A stretch of 64,000 bases of DNA. Origin: Micromonospora carbonacea. GTDB taxonomy: Bacteria > Actinomycetota > Actinomycetes > Mycobacteriales > Micromonosporaceae. The notes under the pieces are model-generated. The model saw only the letters and a program-made list of their open reading frames with translations, did not search any database and was not told the DNA's origin. Of this stretch, positions 36,655 to 48,099 are shown piece after piece. Made by a program: the position numbers and the translations under genes. The stretch spans positions 1,152,001 to 1,216,000 of the forward strand of contig NZ_JACHMZ010000001.1 of NCBI RefSeq assembly GCF_014205165.1, read 5' to 3'. Positions within the stretch are counted from its first letter, which is position 1; the number at the start of each line of letters is the position of its first letter.

Positions 36655-37702
36655 GCCCCTCCCCGGTGGGCGGAGCGTCCGCCGGGGGCGGGGCTTCCGC
36701 GGTGGGCGAGGCTTCCGCCGGGGGTGGGGCGTCGGCGGGGCGGGGCTCGACGCGTACGCCGGTCGTCGCGCCGAGGCCGCGCCGCGACTCGTACGCGTCC
36801 TCCACCATGCGGCGCACGCGCTCCGGCTCCCGGCGGATCTGCGCCGGCGTGAAGTGCATGATCAGCACCCCGTGCCGGCTCAGCTCGTTGTGCCGGTCCA
36901 GCGTCCGCGCCCAGTCGGCCGGGCTGAAGTGGAACTCCTGCGAGTCCACCTCCAGGGCCACCGCAGCGTCGGCGAGGTAGCCGTCCGGGGTCGGCAGCAC
37001 AGCGCCGTCGCCGCTGACCAGGCGCGCGTTCCACCGGATCTGCGGCACCACCCGGCTACCGGCGAGGCACTCCCGCAGCTCGGCCTCCGGCGCCGACCGG
37101 GTGCCGTCGACGACCTCCGCGAACGCCTTCCGGACCAGCGCCGTCCGGCTGCGCCTCGCCCGGCGGATCTCCTCGTCCAGCGCGGGCAGGTCGGCGTACC
37201 CCCGTTGCACCGCCTCGGCGACGATCGCGCGGACCGGCCGCAGCTCGCGCAGGTCCCGGGCCGCGTCGACCACGGCGCGGGCGGGCGAGCACACCGGGTA
37301 GAGCGCCGTCCGCCGGGCCCGCTCGTCGAGCGCCAGCGCCCGGGAGATCACCGCGTGCCCGGCCGACCGGCGTCGCGCGTGGTGCGGCACGATCAGGTGT
37401 ACGTCGTCGCTGCGCGGGCTGTAGCGGAAGCCGTACCAGGTCAGGGCGGCCAGCCCGGTGAGCTGCGCCTGCCCGCCCGCGTAGAGGGCGGCGGAGATGC
37501 GCCGCTGCTCGTCGGTCAGCGCGCCGGTGAACAGGGCGTACGTGGCCGGAAGGACGCGCTGCCAGCGGCCCCGGCGGGCCTGCCGGTAGAGGTACATGTC
37601 GTCGAAGCCGGCGGCGAGCAGCTGGGCCCGCGTGACGATCTGCTGCTGGCCCTGCGCGGCCCGGTCCAGCTCGGGTGGGAAGTCGGCCATGCCCCGCAGC
37701 AT
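36650..37702 (-). CDS. AbiEi-like winged helix plus DUF559 (Vsr-type) endonuclease-fold protein
   Basis: A 350-residue solitary protein. The N-terminus (QQQIVTRAQLLAAGFDDMYLYRQARRGRWQRVLPATYAL, about 15-60) is the winged helix of AbiEi-type antitoxins. A middle domain follows (about 60-185). The C-terminal DUF559/Vsr-like domain has the nuclease core PDGYLADAAVALEVDSQEFH and LIMHFTPAQI. The tail is a PPP/EA repeat. No toxin partner is adjacent. The ATG at 37702 has AGGGG 10 nt upstream; ATG 37690 is an alternative. Function unknown; common in actinobacteria. Confidence 0.82.
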   Translation of the reverse strand: MLRGMADFPPELDRAAQGQQQIVTRAQLLAAGFDDMYLYRQARRGRWQRVLPATYALFTGALTDEQRRISAALYAGGQAQLTGLAALTWYGFRYSPRSDDVHLIVPHHARRRSAGHAVISRALALDERARRTALYPVCSPARAVVDAARDLRELRPVRAIVAEAVQRGYADLPALDEEIRRARRSRTALVRKAFAEVVDGTRSAPEAELRECLAGSRVVPQIRWNARLVSGDGAVLPTPDGYLADAAVALEVDSQEFHFSPADWARTLDRHNELSRHGVLIMHFTPAQIRREPERVRRMVEDAYESRRGLGATTGVRVEPRPADAPPPAEASPTAEAPPPADAPPTGEGR

Positions 37703-37805
37703 GGCCGCGCCGCCCCTGCGCTGTCCCGCCCGGCGGCCCTGCCTGTGGACAACGACCGGCCCTGTGGACAAGCCCCGTCGGGCCGGCGGGTGTGCTACGG
37801 GCGGT

Positions 37806-37863
37806 TGTTAACCGGGGTCCCCTGCTATGCAAAAGGCGTTAACAGGGGGCCCCTCCTTACACT
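37806..37863 (+). repeat. GGGGCCC palindromic intergenic element, copy C, ending in a promoter -10 hexamer
   Basis: 56 bp plus the extended hexamer, beginning TGTTAACCGGGGTCCCC and ending GGGGGCCCCTCCTTACA. The left core has drifted (GGGGTCCCC). The centre CTATGCAAAA and GCGTTAAC matches copy A. TACACT (37858-37863) is again 6 nt before a GTG start, here of the dihydrouridine synthase. The element lies in a divergent intergenic region. Confidence 0.85.
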
Positions 37864-37869
37864 TGGCGG

Positions 37870-39051
37870 GTGAGTGGGAGCGGAAGGCAGGGGAGCGGGC
37901 CGGGCGGCGGGCTGCGCATCGGGCGGCACGAGGTGTGGCCGCCGGTGGTGCTCGCCCCGATGGCCGGGATCACCAACGTCGGCTTCCGCCGGCTGTGCCG
38001 GGAGCAGGGCGGCGGCATCTACGTCTGCGAGATGATCACCACGGTCGCGTTGGTCGAGCGGAACCCGAAGACGCTGCGGATGATCGCCTTCGGCGACGAT
38101 GAGCGCCCGCGCAGCCTCCAGCTCTACGGCACCGACCCGGAGATCACCGCCGCCGCCGTGCGGATCGTGGTGGAGAAGGATCTCGCCGACCACATCGACC
38201 TCAACTTCGGCTGCCCCGTCCCGAAGGTCACCCGGCGCGGCGGCGGATCGGCCCTGCCCTGGCGGCGGCGGCTCTTCGCCCGCCTCGTCCGGGCCGCCGT
38301 GGACGCCGCGTCGCCCGCCGGGGTGCCGGTCACCGTGAAGATGCGCAAGGGCATCGACGACGACCACCTGACGTACGTCGAGGCGGGGCTCGCCGCCCAG
38401 GACGCGGGCGTCGCGGCGGTGGCCCTGCACGGGCGTACGGCCGCGCAGCGCTATTCGGGCACCGCCGACTGGGACGCCATCGCCACCCTCAAGCAGGCGC
38501 TCGACGTGCCGGTGCTCGGCAACGGCGACATCTGGGAGGCCGACGACGCGCTGCGGATGGTGGCCCACACCGGCGTCGACGGCGTGGTGATCGGGCGCGG
38601 CTGCCTGGGTCGGCCGTGGCTGTTCGCCGACCTGGAGGCCGCGTTCGAGGGCCGGCCGGAGCGGCGGCTGCCCACCCTCGGCGAGGTGGCGGCGACCATG
38701 CGCCGGCACGCCGAGCTGCTGGTCGACCAGTTCACGGCGGGCGCGCGCAACCCGGCCCGGGGCGAGCGGGACGGCTGCACGGACTTCCGCAAGCACGTGG
38801 CCTGGTATCTCAAGGGCTTCCCGGTCGGCAGCGAGCTGCGCCGCGAGCTGGCGATGATCGAGAGCCTGGCCCAGCTCGACGACCTGCTCGGCAAGCTCGA
38901 CCCGGCCGAGCCCTTCCCGGTGGCGACGCTGGGCCAGCCGCGCGGCCGGACGAACTCGCCCGGCAAGGTCTTCCTGCCCGACGGCTGGCTGGCCAGCCGG
39001 GACGACGACACGGTCCCGGAGGGCGCGGAGCTGGCCGACTCCGGCGGCTGA
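37870..39051 (+). CDS. dusB: tRNA-dihydrouridine synthase
   Basis: A 393-residue FMN/NADPH enzyme that reduces uridines of tRNA. The TIM barrel begins VVLAPMAGITNVGFRRLCREQGG; the active Cys is in DHIDLNFGCPVPKVTRRGGGSALP; FMN-phosphate contacts are in VLGNGDIWE and DGVVIGRGCLGRPW. The C-terminal helical domain holds FRKHVAWYLKGFPVG. The start GTG at 37870 has no Shine-Dalgarno sequence but a -10 hexamer supplied by repeat copy C. The subtype (DusB rather than A/C) is inferred from overall similarity. Confidence 0.93.
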   Translation: MSGSGRQGSGPGGGLRIGRHEVWPPVVLAPMAGITNVGFRRLCREQGGGIYVCEMITTVALVERNPKTLRMIAFGDDERPRSLQLYGTDPEITAAAVRIVVEKDLADHIDLNFGCPVPKVTRRGGGSALPWRRRLFARLVRAAVDAASPAGVPVTVKMRKGIDDDHLTYVEAGLAAQDAGVAAVALHGRTAAQRYSGTADWDAIATLKQALDVPVLGNGDIWEADDALRMVAHTGVDGVVIGRGCLGRPWLFADLEAAFEGRPERRLPTLGEVAATMRRHAELLVDQFTAGARNPARGERDGCTDFRKHVAWYLKGFPVGSELRRELAMIESLAQLDDLLGKLDPAEPFPVATLGQPRGRTNSPGKVFLPDGWLASRDDDTVPEGAELADSGG

Positions 39052-39055
39052 CGGA

Positions 39056-39107
39056 TTGCAGGGGCCCCCTGTACAACAGAAAGCGTTAACAAGGGGCCCT
39101 TCCTTAC
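39056..39107 (+). repeat. GGGGCCC palindromic intergenic element, copy D
   Basis: About 52 bp directly after the dus stop. It begins TTGCAGGGGCCCCCTGTA (compact palindromic left core) and ends AAGGGGCCCTTCCTTAC, with GCGTTAAC in between. The right end lacks the TACACT extension (TTACGC). It is adjacent to a perfect 36-bp terminator palindrome. Confidence 0.82.
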
Positions 39108-39109
39108 GC

Positions 39110-39145
39110 CGAAGGGCCCGACCCCCGCGGGGGTCGGGCCCTTCG
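39110..39145. terminator. Perfect 36-bp palindrome, bidirectional terminator
   Basis: CGAAGGGCCCGACCCCCG (39110-39127) is followed immediately by its exact complement to 39145, with no spacer. It lies between the convergent dus gene and the C39-like peptidase gene. Confidence 0.85.
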
Positions 39146-39161
39146 TGTGGTGCTCGCCGGG

Positions 39162-39821
39162 TCAGGAGGCGTAGCCGCGGCTGGCGATCCAGTGCGCCAG
39201 GGCGTCGACGTCGATGCGGTAGCTGGCCTGGTCCGGGTTGGCCGAGTCGGCGATCGTCACGGTCTTTCCGCCCTCGGAGTAGCCGACGACGCTGATGTAG
39301 TGGCCGCCCTCGAAGGAGTGGCTGACGCCGTCGGTGTCGGTGGCGGTGCCGGCGATGTTGGCCACCACGGCCCGGCCGTCGTCGACCGCGCGCACGACGT
39401 CGGCGCGCAGCTTGTCGATGCGCTTGCCGTCGACCTTGTCGGCCGGCAGCTCCGTGCTGTGGTACGCCTTGCGGCCGGTCTCCTTGTTGAGCACGGGGGT
39501 GATGTCGTTGATGGAGTTGGTGCCGGCCTCGGTGGTGCCCATCTCCTTGGCCATGGTGTCCACGTCGATGTTCTTGCCCTGCACGCTCAGCGCGTTGCGC
39601 GCCGCCGCCGGGCCACAGTAGAAGAAGTTGGGCTGCGCCTCGTAGCGCACGTCCAGCTGACGCTCACCCGCCGGCCGACGCTCGGCCTGCACCGACGCGG
39701 CGGCCCGCTCGGCGGGCGCGGGGGCGGCCTGCGCGGCCAGCGCGGGACCAGCGATCCCACCCGCGGTGGCGGCGATGCCGGCGACGGTCAGAGCGGTACG
39801 ACGAATCAGATCGGTACGCAT
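39162..39821 (-). CDS. Secreted C39-like family cysteine peptidase
   Basis: A 219-residue exported protein. The signal peptide has an RR pair (MRTDLIRRTALTVAGIAATAGGIAGPALAAQA). The mature domain carries the papain-like set: C69 in QPNFFYCGPAAARNAL, H174 in EGGHYISVVGY and D192 in IADSANP. It has the C39_2 (YvpB-like) pattern and no ABC transporter attached, so it is not a bacteriocin exporter. The substrate is unknown. AGGAG stands 10 nt before the ATG. Confidence 0.88.
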   Translation of the reverse strand: MRTDLIRRTALTVAGIAATAGGIAGPALAAQAAPAPAERAAASVQAERRPAGERQLDVRYEAQPNFFYCGPAAARNALSVQGKNIDVDTMAKEMGTTEAGTNSINDITPVLNKETGRKAYHSTELPADKVDGKRIDKLRADVVRAVDDGRAVVANIAGTATDTDGVSHSFEGGHYISVVGYSEGGKTVTIADSANPDQASYRIDVDALAHWIASRGYAS

Positions 39822-40247
39822 AACAGCGTGCTCCTCTGCTCGGGGGAAAGACACGGCGCCACACACGGGGGAGCGGCGGCACCGCGAGAAGACTCGGGGG
39901 ACACACACCCGGCGGCGATGGCCTGCTCGGGGCGTCGAGAGGGTGTAACGACCCCGGCCCGCCCGCCATTCCCCGACCCGGATCCGGGCTCGTGGGGGCG
40001 GGGCTTGACCGGGGACCGACCAGGCGGGGGAGCCCCGGTCGCATGCCAGGTACAACGCCCCCACCCCCACGCCGATTCCGCGCCGGGGGTGACCCGGCCC
40101 ACGGGACGCGGCGGGATGAACCGGACATCGGCCTCGGTTCGTCCGCGCCGGATCGTTGGCTGGCTCCGCGACACGACACGCCGATGCGGTTGCACCGCAG
40201 GCGGCCACGAATCGCCGAGAGCCGCCGGTTTGGGCGCGCGGGTGACG
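39822..40247. other. Intergenic region upstream of the C39-like peptidase gene
   Basis: 426 bp between two minus-strand genes. It holds the peptidase promoter and leader. Overlapping reading frames here are Arg/Pro/Gly-rich with no start signals and are treated as non-coding. No repeat or hairpin of note. Confidence 0.5.
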
Positions 40248-41996
40248 TCAGGGCAGGTCGGCCGTGGGGGTGGTCGGCTGCGACGCCGGACGAGGGCTGG
40301 GGAGCCCGGTGGGGCCAGTGGTCGGCCAGGGGATCTCCGGGGCGGGGTGGAAGGTGATGCCGGCGGTGTGCCAGCGGGGGCCGTGCCCGGCGAGGCGACG
40401 GCGGAAGGACGCCCAGTCGTGGGTGCGCCGGGGCGACCAGCCCAGCTCGGCGAGGGCGGGCAGCCGGGGCAGCAGCATGAACTCGATCTCGGCCAGCGAG
40501 GTCACCGACTCGGTCCAGAGCGGGGCCTCCACGCCGAGCACCGCGTCCGCCGGCACCCCGGCCAGGTGCGTCCCCGGATCCCACCGGTACGCCCGTTCCA
40601 CGTCGACGAGGCCCGCCCAGTCGTGCCCGATCGGGGTGTCCGGGGCGTACTTCATGTCCAGGTATGCGTGGTTTCCCGGGGAGAGGATGACCCGCGCGCC
40701 GCGCCGGACCGCCTCGGCCGTCGCGGGGTCGTCGCCCGTGGTGCCCCACCACTGGAGGACCCGCCCGTCGGTGTGCCCGGCCGGGGCGATCTGGTGCCAG
40801 CCGACCACGGTCTTGCCGGTGCCGGCGACGATGCCCTGCGCCCGCTCGACGAAGCGGGCGTACGCGTCGGCCGGGACCTTGAACGCCTCGTCCCCGCCGA
40901 TGTGCAGCCACGGCCCGGGGGTGAGCGCGGCGACCTCGCCGAGCACGTCGGCGACGAAGGCGTACGTGCGCTCGTCGTCCGGGTCGAGATAGCTGAAGCC
41001 GACCTCGGTGCCCGTGTACGGCGGCGGCGCGACCCCGTCCGGCGCGAGCTGCGGGTACGCGGTCAGCGCCGCGTTGGTGTGGCCGGGCAGGTCGATCTCC
41101 GGGACGACGGTGACGTGCCGGCGGGCGGCGTAGGAGACGATGCGCCGGTAGTCGGCCCGGGTGTACGCCCCGCCGGGGCCGCCGCCGACCTGGGTCGCCC
41201 CGCCGACGGTGGCCAGCCCCGGCCAGCCGTCGACGGCGATCCGCCAGCCCTGGTCGTCGGTGAGGTGCAGGTGCAGGTGGTTGAGCTTGTACCGGGCCAG
41301 GTGGTCGATCACCCGCAGCACGTCGGCGACGCCGAAGAAGTGCCGCGCCACGTCGAGCATCGCGCCCCGGTAGGGGAACCGGGGCCGGTCGACGATCACC
41401 CCGCCGGGCACCGCCCACCGGGCGGCCACGGGGGCGGGGCTCTCGACCGCGGGCGGCAGGAGCTGACGCAGGGTCTGCACGCCGTGCAGGAGGCCGGCCG
41501 GGGTGGCGGCGGTGATGCGTACCGCGTCGGGGGTCACGTCGAGCCGGTAGCCCTCCGCGCCGAGCTCGGCGACCGGGCCCGGGGTGGCGGGCCCGGCGAC
41601 CGGGCCGTCGCCGGACGCGGCGGAGAGCTGGAGGGCCAGGCCCTCGGCGGCTGGCGCGGCGTCGGTCACCGGGAGCGGATAGCCGGTGGCGGGCCGCAGC
41701 AGGTCGGCGAGCTGCTCGGCGACGTCCCGGGCGGCCGGGTCGGGGCTGACCCGGACGGCCGCGTCGGCGGGGAGCGTGAAGTCGGCGGCCGGGTCGGGCT
41801 CGACCCGTTCCGGTGCGGGAACCACGTCGCCCAGCCCGACGGGGGCCGGCGGCGCGAGCCGGTCGGCGGCGGCGCGGGCGGCGGCGCGGGCCAGGTCGGC
41901 GGCGGCCGGCTCGTGGCCGGTCGGGTCGACCGCCGGGCCGGTCGGGTCGAGCGGGCGGCGGCCGGGCTCGGCGGGGCGGGGCGCGGTGGGCGGCAC
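40248..41996 (-). CDS. Beta-N-acetylhexosaminidase (GH20)
   Basis: A 582-residue GH20 enzyme that removes terminal GlcNAc/GalNAc. N-terminal GH20b-like beta domain (about 60-190; LADLLRPATGYPLPVTD), then the catalytic barrel: FPYRGAMLDVARHFF, HLHLHLTDDQGWR, the Asp-Glu pair in LHIGGDEAFK (near residue 369), and LGVEAPLWTESV. No clear signal peptide follows the GTG at 41996 (VPPTAPRPAEPGRR), so secretion is uncertain. A LacI-type operator lies about 110 bp upstream. Confidence 0.92.
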   Translation of the reverse strand: MPPTAPRPAEPGRRPLDPTGPAVDPTGHEPAAADLARAAARAAADRLAPPAPVGLGDVVPAPERVEPDPAADFTLPADAAVRVSPDPAARDVAEQLADLLRPATGYPLPVTDAAPAAEGLALQLSAASGDGPVAGPATPGPVAELGAEGYRLDVTPDAVRITAATPAGLLHGVQTLRQLLPPAVESPAPVAARWAVPGGVIVDRPRFPYRGAMLDVARHFFGVADVLRVIDHLARYKLNHLHLHLTDDQGWRIAVDGWPGLATVGGATQVGGGPGGAYTRADYRRIVSYAARRHVTVVPEIDLPGHTNAALTAYPQLAPDGVAPPPYTGTEVGFSYLDPDDERTYAFVADVLGEVAALTPGPWLHIGGDEAFKVPADAYARFVERAQGIVAGTGKTVVGWHQIAPAGHTDGRVLQWWGTTGDDPATAEAVRRGARVILSPGNHAYLDMKYAPDTPIGHDWAGLVDVERAYRWDPGTHLAGVPADAVLGVEAPLWTESVTSLAEIEFMLLPRLPALAELGWSPRRTHDWASFRRRLAGHGPRWHTAGITFHPAPEIPWPTTGPTGLPSPRPASQPTTPTADLP

Positions 41997-42308
41997 GGTG
42001 CGGACTCCGGGGGTGTATTCGCGAGGGATATGGCAAAGGTGAAGTTCGGCAGAACCGGTGCGCTCAAGAGTACGAGGGGACCCGAGAATTGCGTGATCGT
42101 GCGCGTGGAAACGTTCCCAACAACCGGTACGGACGCGGATAGTCGTGACGGCTGTGCCGATTGTCACCAAGTAGCCCCAGGTCACGCGATGTTCGCTTAG
42201 CCTTCGCCCACCGATCGGCGACGACACCGGATTAGCGGTGGTCAGCCCTGGGGTATCGGAAAACTGAACCTTCGTTAAGTGTCAGTCCGGCGCGCGTGGG
42301 AGGCTCTG
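41997..42308. other. Divergent promoter region, GH20 / ppdK
   Basis: 312 bp between divergent starts, with lower GC than its surroundings. It holds the LacI-type operator at 42106-42119 and, near ppdK, TTCGTTAAGT-type AT-rich sequence that may be its promoter. No gene seen. Confidence 0.6.
42106..42119. promoter_or_regulatory. LacI/CcpA-type operator upstream of the GH20 gene
   Basis: TGGAAACGTTCCCA matches the LacI-family half-site layout (TGNAANCGNTNNCA, central CG, ends TG...CA). It lies in the GH20/ppdK divergent region, about 110 bp from the GH20 start and 190 bp from ppdK. No LacI gene is in the window. Confidence 0.6.
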
Positions 42309-45017
<2,709 letters not shown>

Positions 45018-45030
45018 ACCGTCGGCCAGG

Positions 45031-45078
45031 CGCCGGCCCCGGTGGGGAAGCCGCACGCATCCCGCACCGGGGCCGGCG
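45031..45078. terminator. Terminator between ppdK and the roadblock gene
   Basis: CGCCGGCCCCGGTG (45031-45044) and CACCGGGGCCGGCG (45065-45078) are exact complements with a 20-nt loop. It serves both convergent genes. Confidence 0.82.
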
Positions 45079-45081
45079 GGC

Positions 45082-45591
45082 TCAGATCGGCGGACGCCGC
45101 CAGCCGGTCGCGCGGGGCGCGTTCGGCGTGCGCCCCGGCAGCGTCGCCATCGGGGTCCGCATGGCCAGCGGCGCACGCGGGTCGGGCGCGGGCATGCTGA
45201 CGGGCGCGCTGCGCTCCTGGTCGAAGGCCGAGCCGGTCCGGGCGGCCACCTCGCGGGCCTCCCGGTGCAGGGCCTCCAGGTCGGTGCGGGCCCCGGTGAC
45301 CAGGGTCAGCAGGGCGTGCCGACCGGCCGGGTAGGTCACCACGCAGCCCCGGGCGGTGAACACGACCGACTCCTGGAACTCGCCGTGCCGGACCGTGTCG
45401 GCGACCCGGTGGCCGAGGCCGAAGCTGGCCGCGGCCAGGGCCGCCAGGTGGGTGGCGTCGGTCGTCGGCAGGTCGCTGGAGATGAGCAGGCCGTCGGTGC
45501 CGGCGAGCACGCCCCCGGCGACCTCCGGCCGGCGCTGGCGTAGCCCCCGGAGTTCCGTTTCCAGCACCGTGTCAGCGTCCACGAGCGTCAC
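45082..45591 (-). CDS. Roadblock/LC7 domain protein
   Basis: A 169-residue protein. The roadblock/LC7 fold spans about residues 8-110 (VLETELRGLRQRRPEVAGGVLAGTDGLLISSDL...). Such proteins regulate small Ras-like GTPases (MglB-like) in actinobacterial conservons. The C-terminal ~55 residues are Pro/Arg-rich and probably unstructured. Here it is single: no GTPase, DUF742 or sensor kinase is adjacent. The GTG at 45591 is the start. Confidence 0.88.
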   Translation of the reverse strand: MTLVDADTVLETELRGLRQRRPEVAGGVLAGTDGLLISSDLPTTDATHLAALAAASFGLGHRVADTVRHGEFQESVVFTARGCVVTYPAGRHALLTLVTGARTDLEALHREAREVAARTGSAFDQERSAPVSMPAPDPRAPLAMRTPMATLPGRTPNAPRATGWRRPPI

Positions 45592-45872
45592 TTCCCGTCG
45601 TCCGATTCATCAGGTTCGGATCTGATTCAGGTGGGCGGATCATCGGTAACGTTCTGCTCTGGGAACGCTACCGGTCGCCATGGTGGACCGCGACCCGTCA
45701 CGGTCGGCAATTAGCCGACAACTCTCGACTGATCGGCTGTTGCGCGCCGCCGGGCGGGGACTCGTCGCGCGCCGCGGGGGGCGGGGAGCCGGCGCCGCGC
45801 CACCGGCGGTCGTCGGGCGTAGCCTGGTGGCTCTCGCGAAGGATGTCGTAGCGCCGGTGGAGGGTGGACCGC

Positions 45873-47192
45873 ATGACCAGCGCCCGGGACGCGGGCTCCG
45901 CCGGCGACGCGGGCGGCTCCGACTGCTCCGCCGGCCACCCGGGCGGCCCCGACCGTCACCGCCGGGGCGGCTGCGGCGGCGCGCGCTGGGTCGACGAGCC
46001 GGCCAAGGACACCGGCGCCGGCCGCTCGCCGTACGAGCGGGACCGGGCGCGGGTGCTGCACTCGGCCGCGTTCCGCCGGCTCGCCGCGAAGACCCAGGTG
46101 CACACCGCCGGCACCGACGACTTCCTGCGTACCCGGCTGACCCACTCGCTGGAGGTGGCGCAGATCGCCCGGGAGATGGGCGCCCGGCTGGGCTGCGACC
46201 CAGACGTGGTCGACACCGCCGGGCTGGCCCACGACCTCGGCCACCCGCCGTTCGGTCACAACGGCGAGGCCGCCCTGGACCAGCTCGCCGCGCCGTGCGG
46301 CGGCTTCGAGGGCAACGCCCAGACGCTGCGGGTGCTCACCCGGCTGGAGGCCAAGGTGCTCGCCCCGGGCGGCGGGTCCGCCGGGCTCAACCTGACCCGG
46401 GCGTCGCTCGACGCCACCACGAAATACCCGTGGCCGCGCCGGCCGGCGGGCGGCAAGTTCGGGGTGTACGCCGACGACCGGCCGGTCTTCGACTGGCTGC
46501 GCGCTGGCGCCCCGGCCGAGGGGCGGCGCTGCCTGGAGGCCCAGGTGATGGACTGGGCCGACGACGTGGCGTACTCGGTGCACGACGTCGAGGACGGCGT
46601 CCACGGCGGGTACGTGGGCCTCGGCCCGCTGCTGGCCGACCCCGACGAGCGGGCGGCGCTCTGCGCCGACGTGGCCGCCACCTACTCCGGGGAGTCCCCG
46701 GCGGACCTGGGCGTCGTGCTGGTCGAGCTGCTCGCCGACCCGGTGCTCGCCCCCCTCGCCGGCTACGACGGCAGCCACCGGGCCCAGGCCGCGCTGAAGG
46801 CGACCACCAGCGTGCTCACCGGCCGGTTCGTCTCGACGGTGGTGGCCGCCACCCGGGAGCGCTGCGGGCCCGGCCCGCTGCGCCGGTACGCGGCCGACCT
46901 GGTGGTGCCGCGCCGGGTCCGGGCCGAGTGCGCGCTGCTCAAGGGGCTGGCGCTGCGCTACGTGATGCGCCGCCCCGGCGCCCGGCGCCGCTACGAGCGG
47001 CAGCGGGAGGTCCTCACCGAGCTGGTCACCGCCCTGACCCGGCGGGCCCCCGAGGCGCTGGACCCGGTCTTCGCCCCGCTGTGGCGGGACGCCCCGGACG
47101 ACGCCGCCCGGCTGCGCGTGGTGATCGACCAGGTCGCCTCGCTCACCGACCCGGCCGCCGTCGCCTGGCACGAGCGGCTGCGCGCCGGCTGA
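45873..47192 (+). CDS. dgt: Deoxyguanosinetriphosphate triphosphohydrolase-like protein
   Basis: A 439-residue HD-domain dNTPase. [27 protein letters not shown] precedes the metal motif [17 protein letters not shown]...[18 protein letters not shown]. The ~40-residue N-terminus is low-complexity. The ATG at 45873 has GGAGGG 9 nt upstream and is preferred to the GTG at 45864. A TAGCCT at 45820-45825 is a candidate -10. Near dnaG as in M. tuberculosis (Rv2344c-Rv2343c), but here separated from it by ~5 kb. Confidence 0.93.
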   Translation: MTSARDAGSAGDAGGSDCSAGHPGGPDRHRRGGCGGARWVDEPAKDTGAGRSPYERDRARVLHSAAFRRLAAKTQVHTAGTDDFLRTRLTHSLEVAQIAREMGARLGCDPDVVDTAGLAHDLGHPPFGHNGEAALDQLAAPCGGFEGNAQTLRVLTRLEAKVLAPGGGSAGLNLTRASLDATTKYPWPRRPAGGKFGVYADDRPVFDWLRAGAPAEGRRCLEAQVMDWADDVAYSVHDVEDGVHGGYVGLGPLLADPDERAALCADVAATYSGESPADLGVVLVELLADPVLAPLAGYDGSHRAQAALKATTSVLTGRFVSTVVAATRERCGPGPLRRYAADLVVPRRVRAECALLKGLALRYVMRRPGARRRYERQREVLTELVTALTRRAPEALDPVFAPLWRDAPDDAARLRVVIDQVASLTDPAAVAWHERLRAG

Positions 47193-47229
47193 ACGCTCAC
47201 CGATCCGGCCGGTGGGCACCCGAGCGAAC

Positions 47230-47243
47230 TTAGGTTAGCCTAA
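47230..47243. promoter_or_regulatory. IdeR/DtxR iron box overlapping the -10 of the siderophore gene
   Basis: TTAGGTTAGCCTAA matches the first 14 positions of the iron-box consensus TTAGGTTAGSCTAACCTAA. It overlaps TAGCCT (47236-47241), which stands 6 nt before the ATG at 47248. Iron-loaded IdeR/DmdR would block transcription. Confidence 0.82.
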
Positions 47244-47247
47244 GCGC

Positions 47248-48078
47248 ATGACGGAGCGCCCGAAGAAGGTCACCACCGCGCGGGTCCTGCGGACCTGGCG
47301 GCCCACCCCGCACGTGATCCGGCTGGTGCTCGGCGGGGAGGAGCTGACCGGCCTCCCGGTGGGCGAGCACACCGACCACTACGTGAAGCTCGTCTTCCCG
47401 CCGGACGGGGTGACCTATCCGGAGCCGGTCGACCTCGCGGCGATCCGCCGCCTGCCCGCCGACCAGTGGCCGCGGCTGCGCGCGTACACGGTGCGGGCCT
47501 TCGACGCGGCGGCCAACGAGCTGACCATCGACGTGGTGCACCACGGCGACGAGGGGGTGGCCGGCCCCTGGGCGGCCCGGCTGCGGCCCGGCGACCCGGT
47601 GCGGTTCGTCGGCCCCGGCGGGGCGTACGCGCCGAGCCCCGACGCCGACTGGCACCTGCTGGTGGGCGACGAGAGCGCGCTGCCGGCGATCGCCGCGGCC
47701 CTGGAACGGCTCCCGGCCGGCGCCCCGGCGCGGGTCTTCCTGGAGGTGGCCGACGCCGGCGAGGAGCAGCCGCTGCCCAGCAAGGGCGACGTCGAGCTGA
47801 CCTGGCTGCACCGGGGCGACCGGCCGGTCGGCGAGGCGCTGGTGGCGGCGGTGCGGGCGCTGGACTTCCCGCCCGGCGACGTGCACGCCTTCGTCCACGG
47901 TGAGGCGACCTTCGTCCGCGAGCTGCGCCGGCTGCTGCGCGTCGAGCGCGGCGTGCCCCGCGAGTGGCTGTCGATCTCCGGCTACTGGCGGCGGGGGATG
48001 GACGACGAGGGCTGGCGCTCGACCAAGCCCGACTGGAACCGGCAGGTCGAGGCCGACGAGGCCACCGCGCCCGCCTGA
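47248..48078 (+). CDS. Siderophore-interacting protein (FAD-dependent ferric-siderophore reductase)
   Basis: A 276-residue SIP/ViuB-type reductase that releases iron from imported ferric siderophores with NAD(P)H and FAD. The FAD-binding domain ends RLRAYTVRAFD and includes GPWAARLRPGDPVRFVGPGG; the SIP C-terminal domain carries LLVGDESALPAIAAALERLP, FVHGEATFVRELRR and SGYWRRGMDDEGWR. Leaderless ATG at 47248. The iron box points to induction when iron is low. No siderophore synthesis or import genes are adjacent. Confidence 0.95.
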   Translation: MTERPKKVTTARVLRTWRPTPHVIRLVLGGEELTGLPVGEHTDHYVKLVFPPDGVTYPEPVDLAAIRRLPADQWPRLRAYTVRAFDAAANELTIDVVHHGDEGVAGPWAARLRPGDPVRFVGPGGAYAPSPDADWHLLVGDESALPAIAAALERLPAGAPARVFLEVADAGEEQPLPSKGDVELTWLHRGDRPVGEALVAAVRALDFPPGDVHAFVHGEATFVRELRRLLRVERGVPREWLSISGYWRRGMDDEGWRSTKPDWNRQVEADEATAPA

Positions 48079-48099
48079 CGCGACCCCACTCCCGTCGAC

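Noticed and set aside
39162..39821. Reading the C39-like peptidase as part of a bacteriocin or RiPP exporter
   Set aside because: It has a signal peptide and no ABC or membrane domain, and no precursor peptide gene lies nearby.
39806..40357. Several open frames in the gap upstream of the C39-like peptidase gene
   Set aside because: Arg/Pro/Gly-rich in every frame, with no ribosome site, -10 hexamer or domain.
39147..42200. A 1017-residue plus-strand open frame over the C39-like and GH20 genes
   Set aside because: Antisense shadow; both minus-strand genes have clear signal or catalytic motifs.
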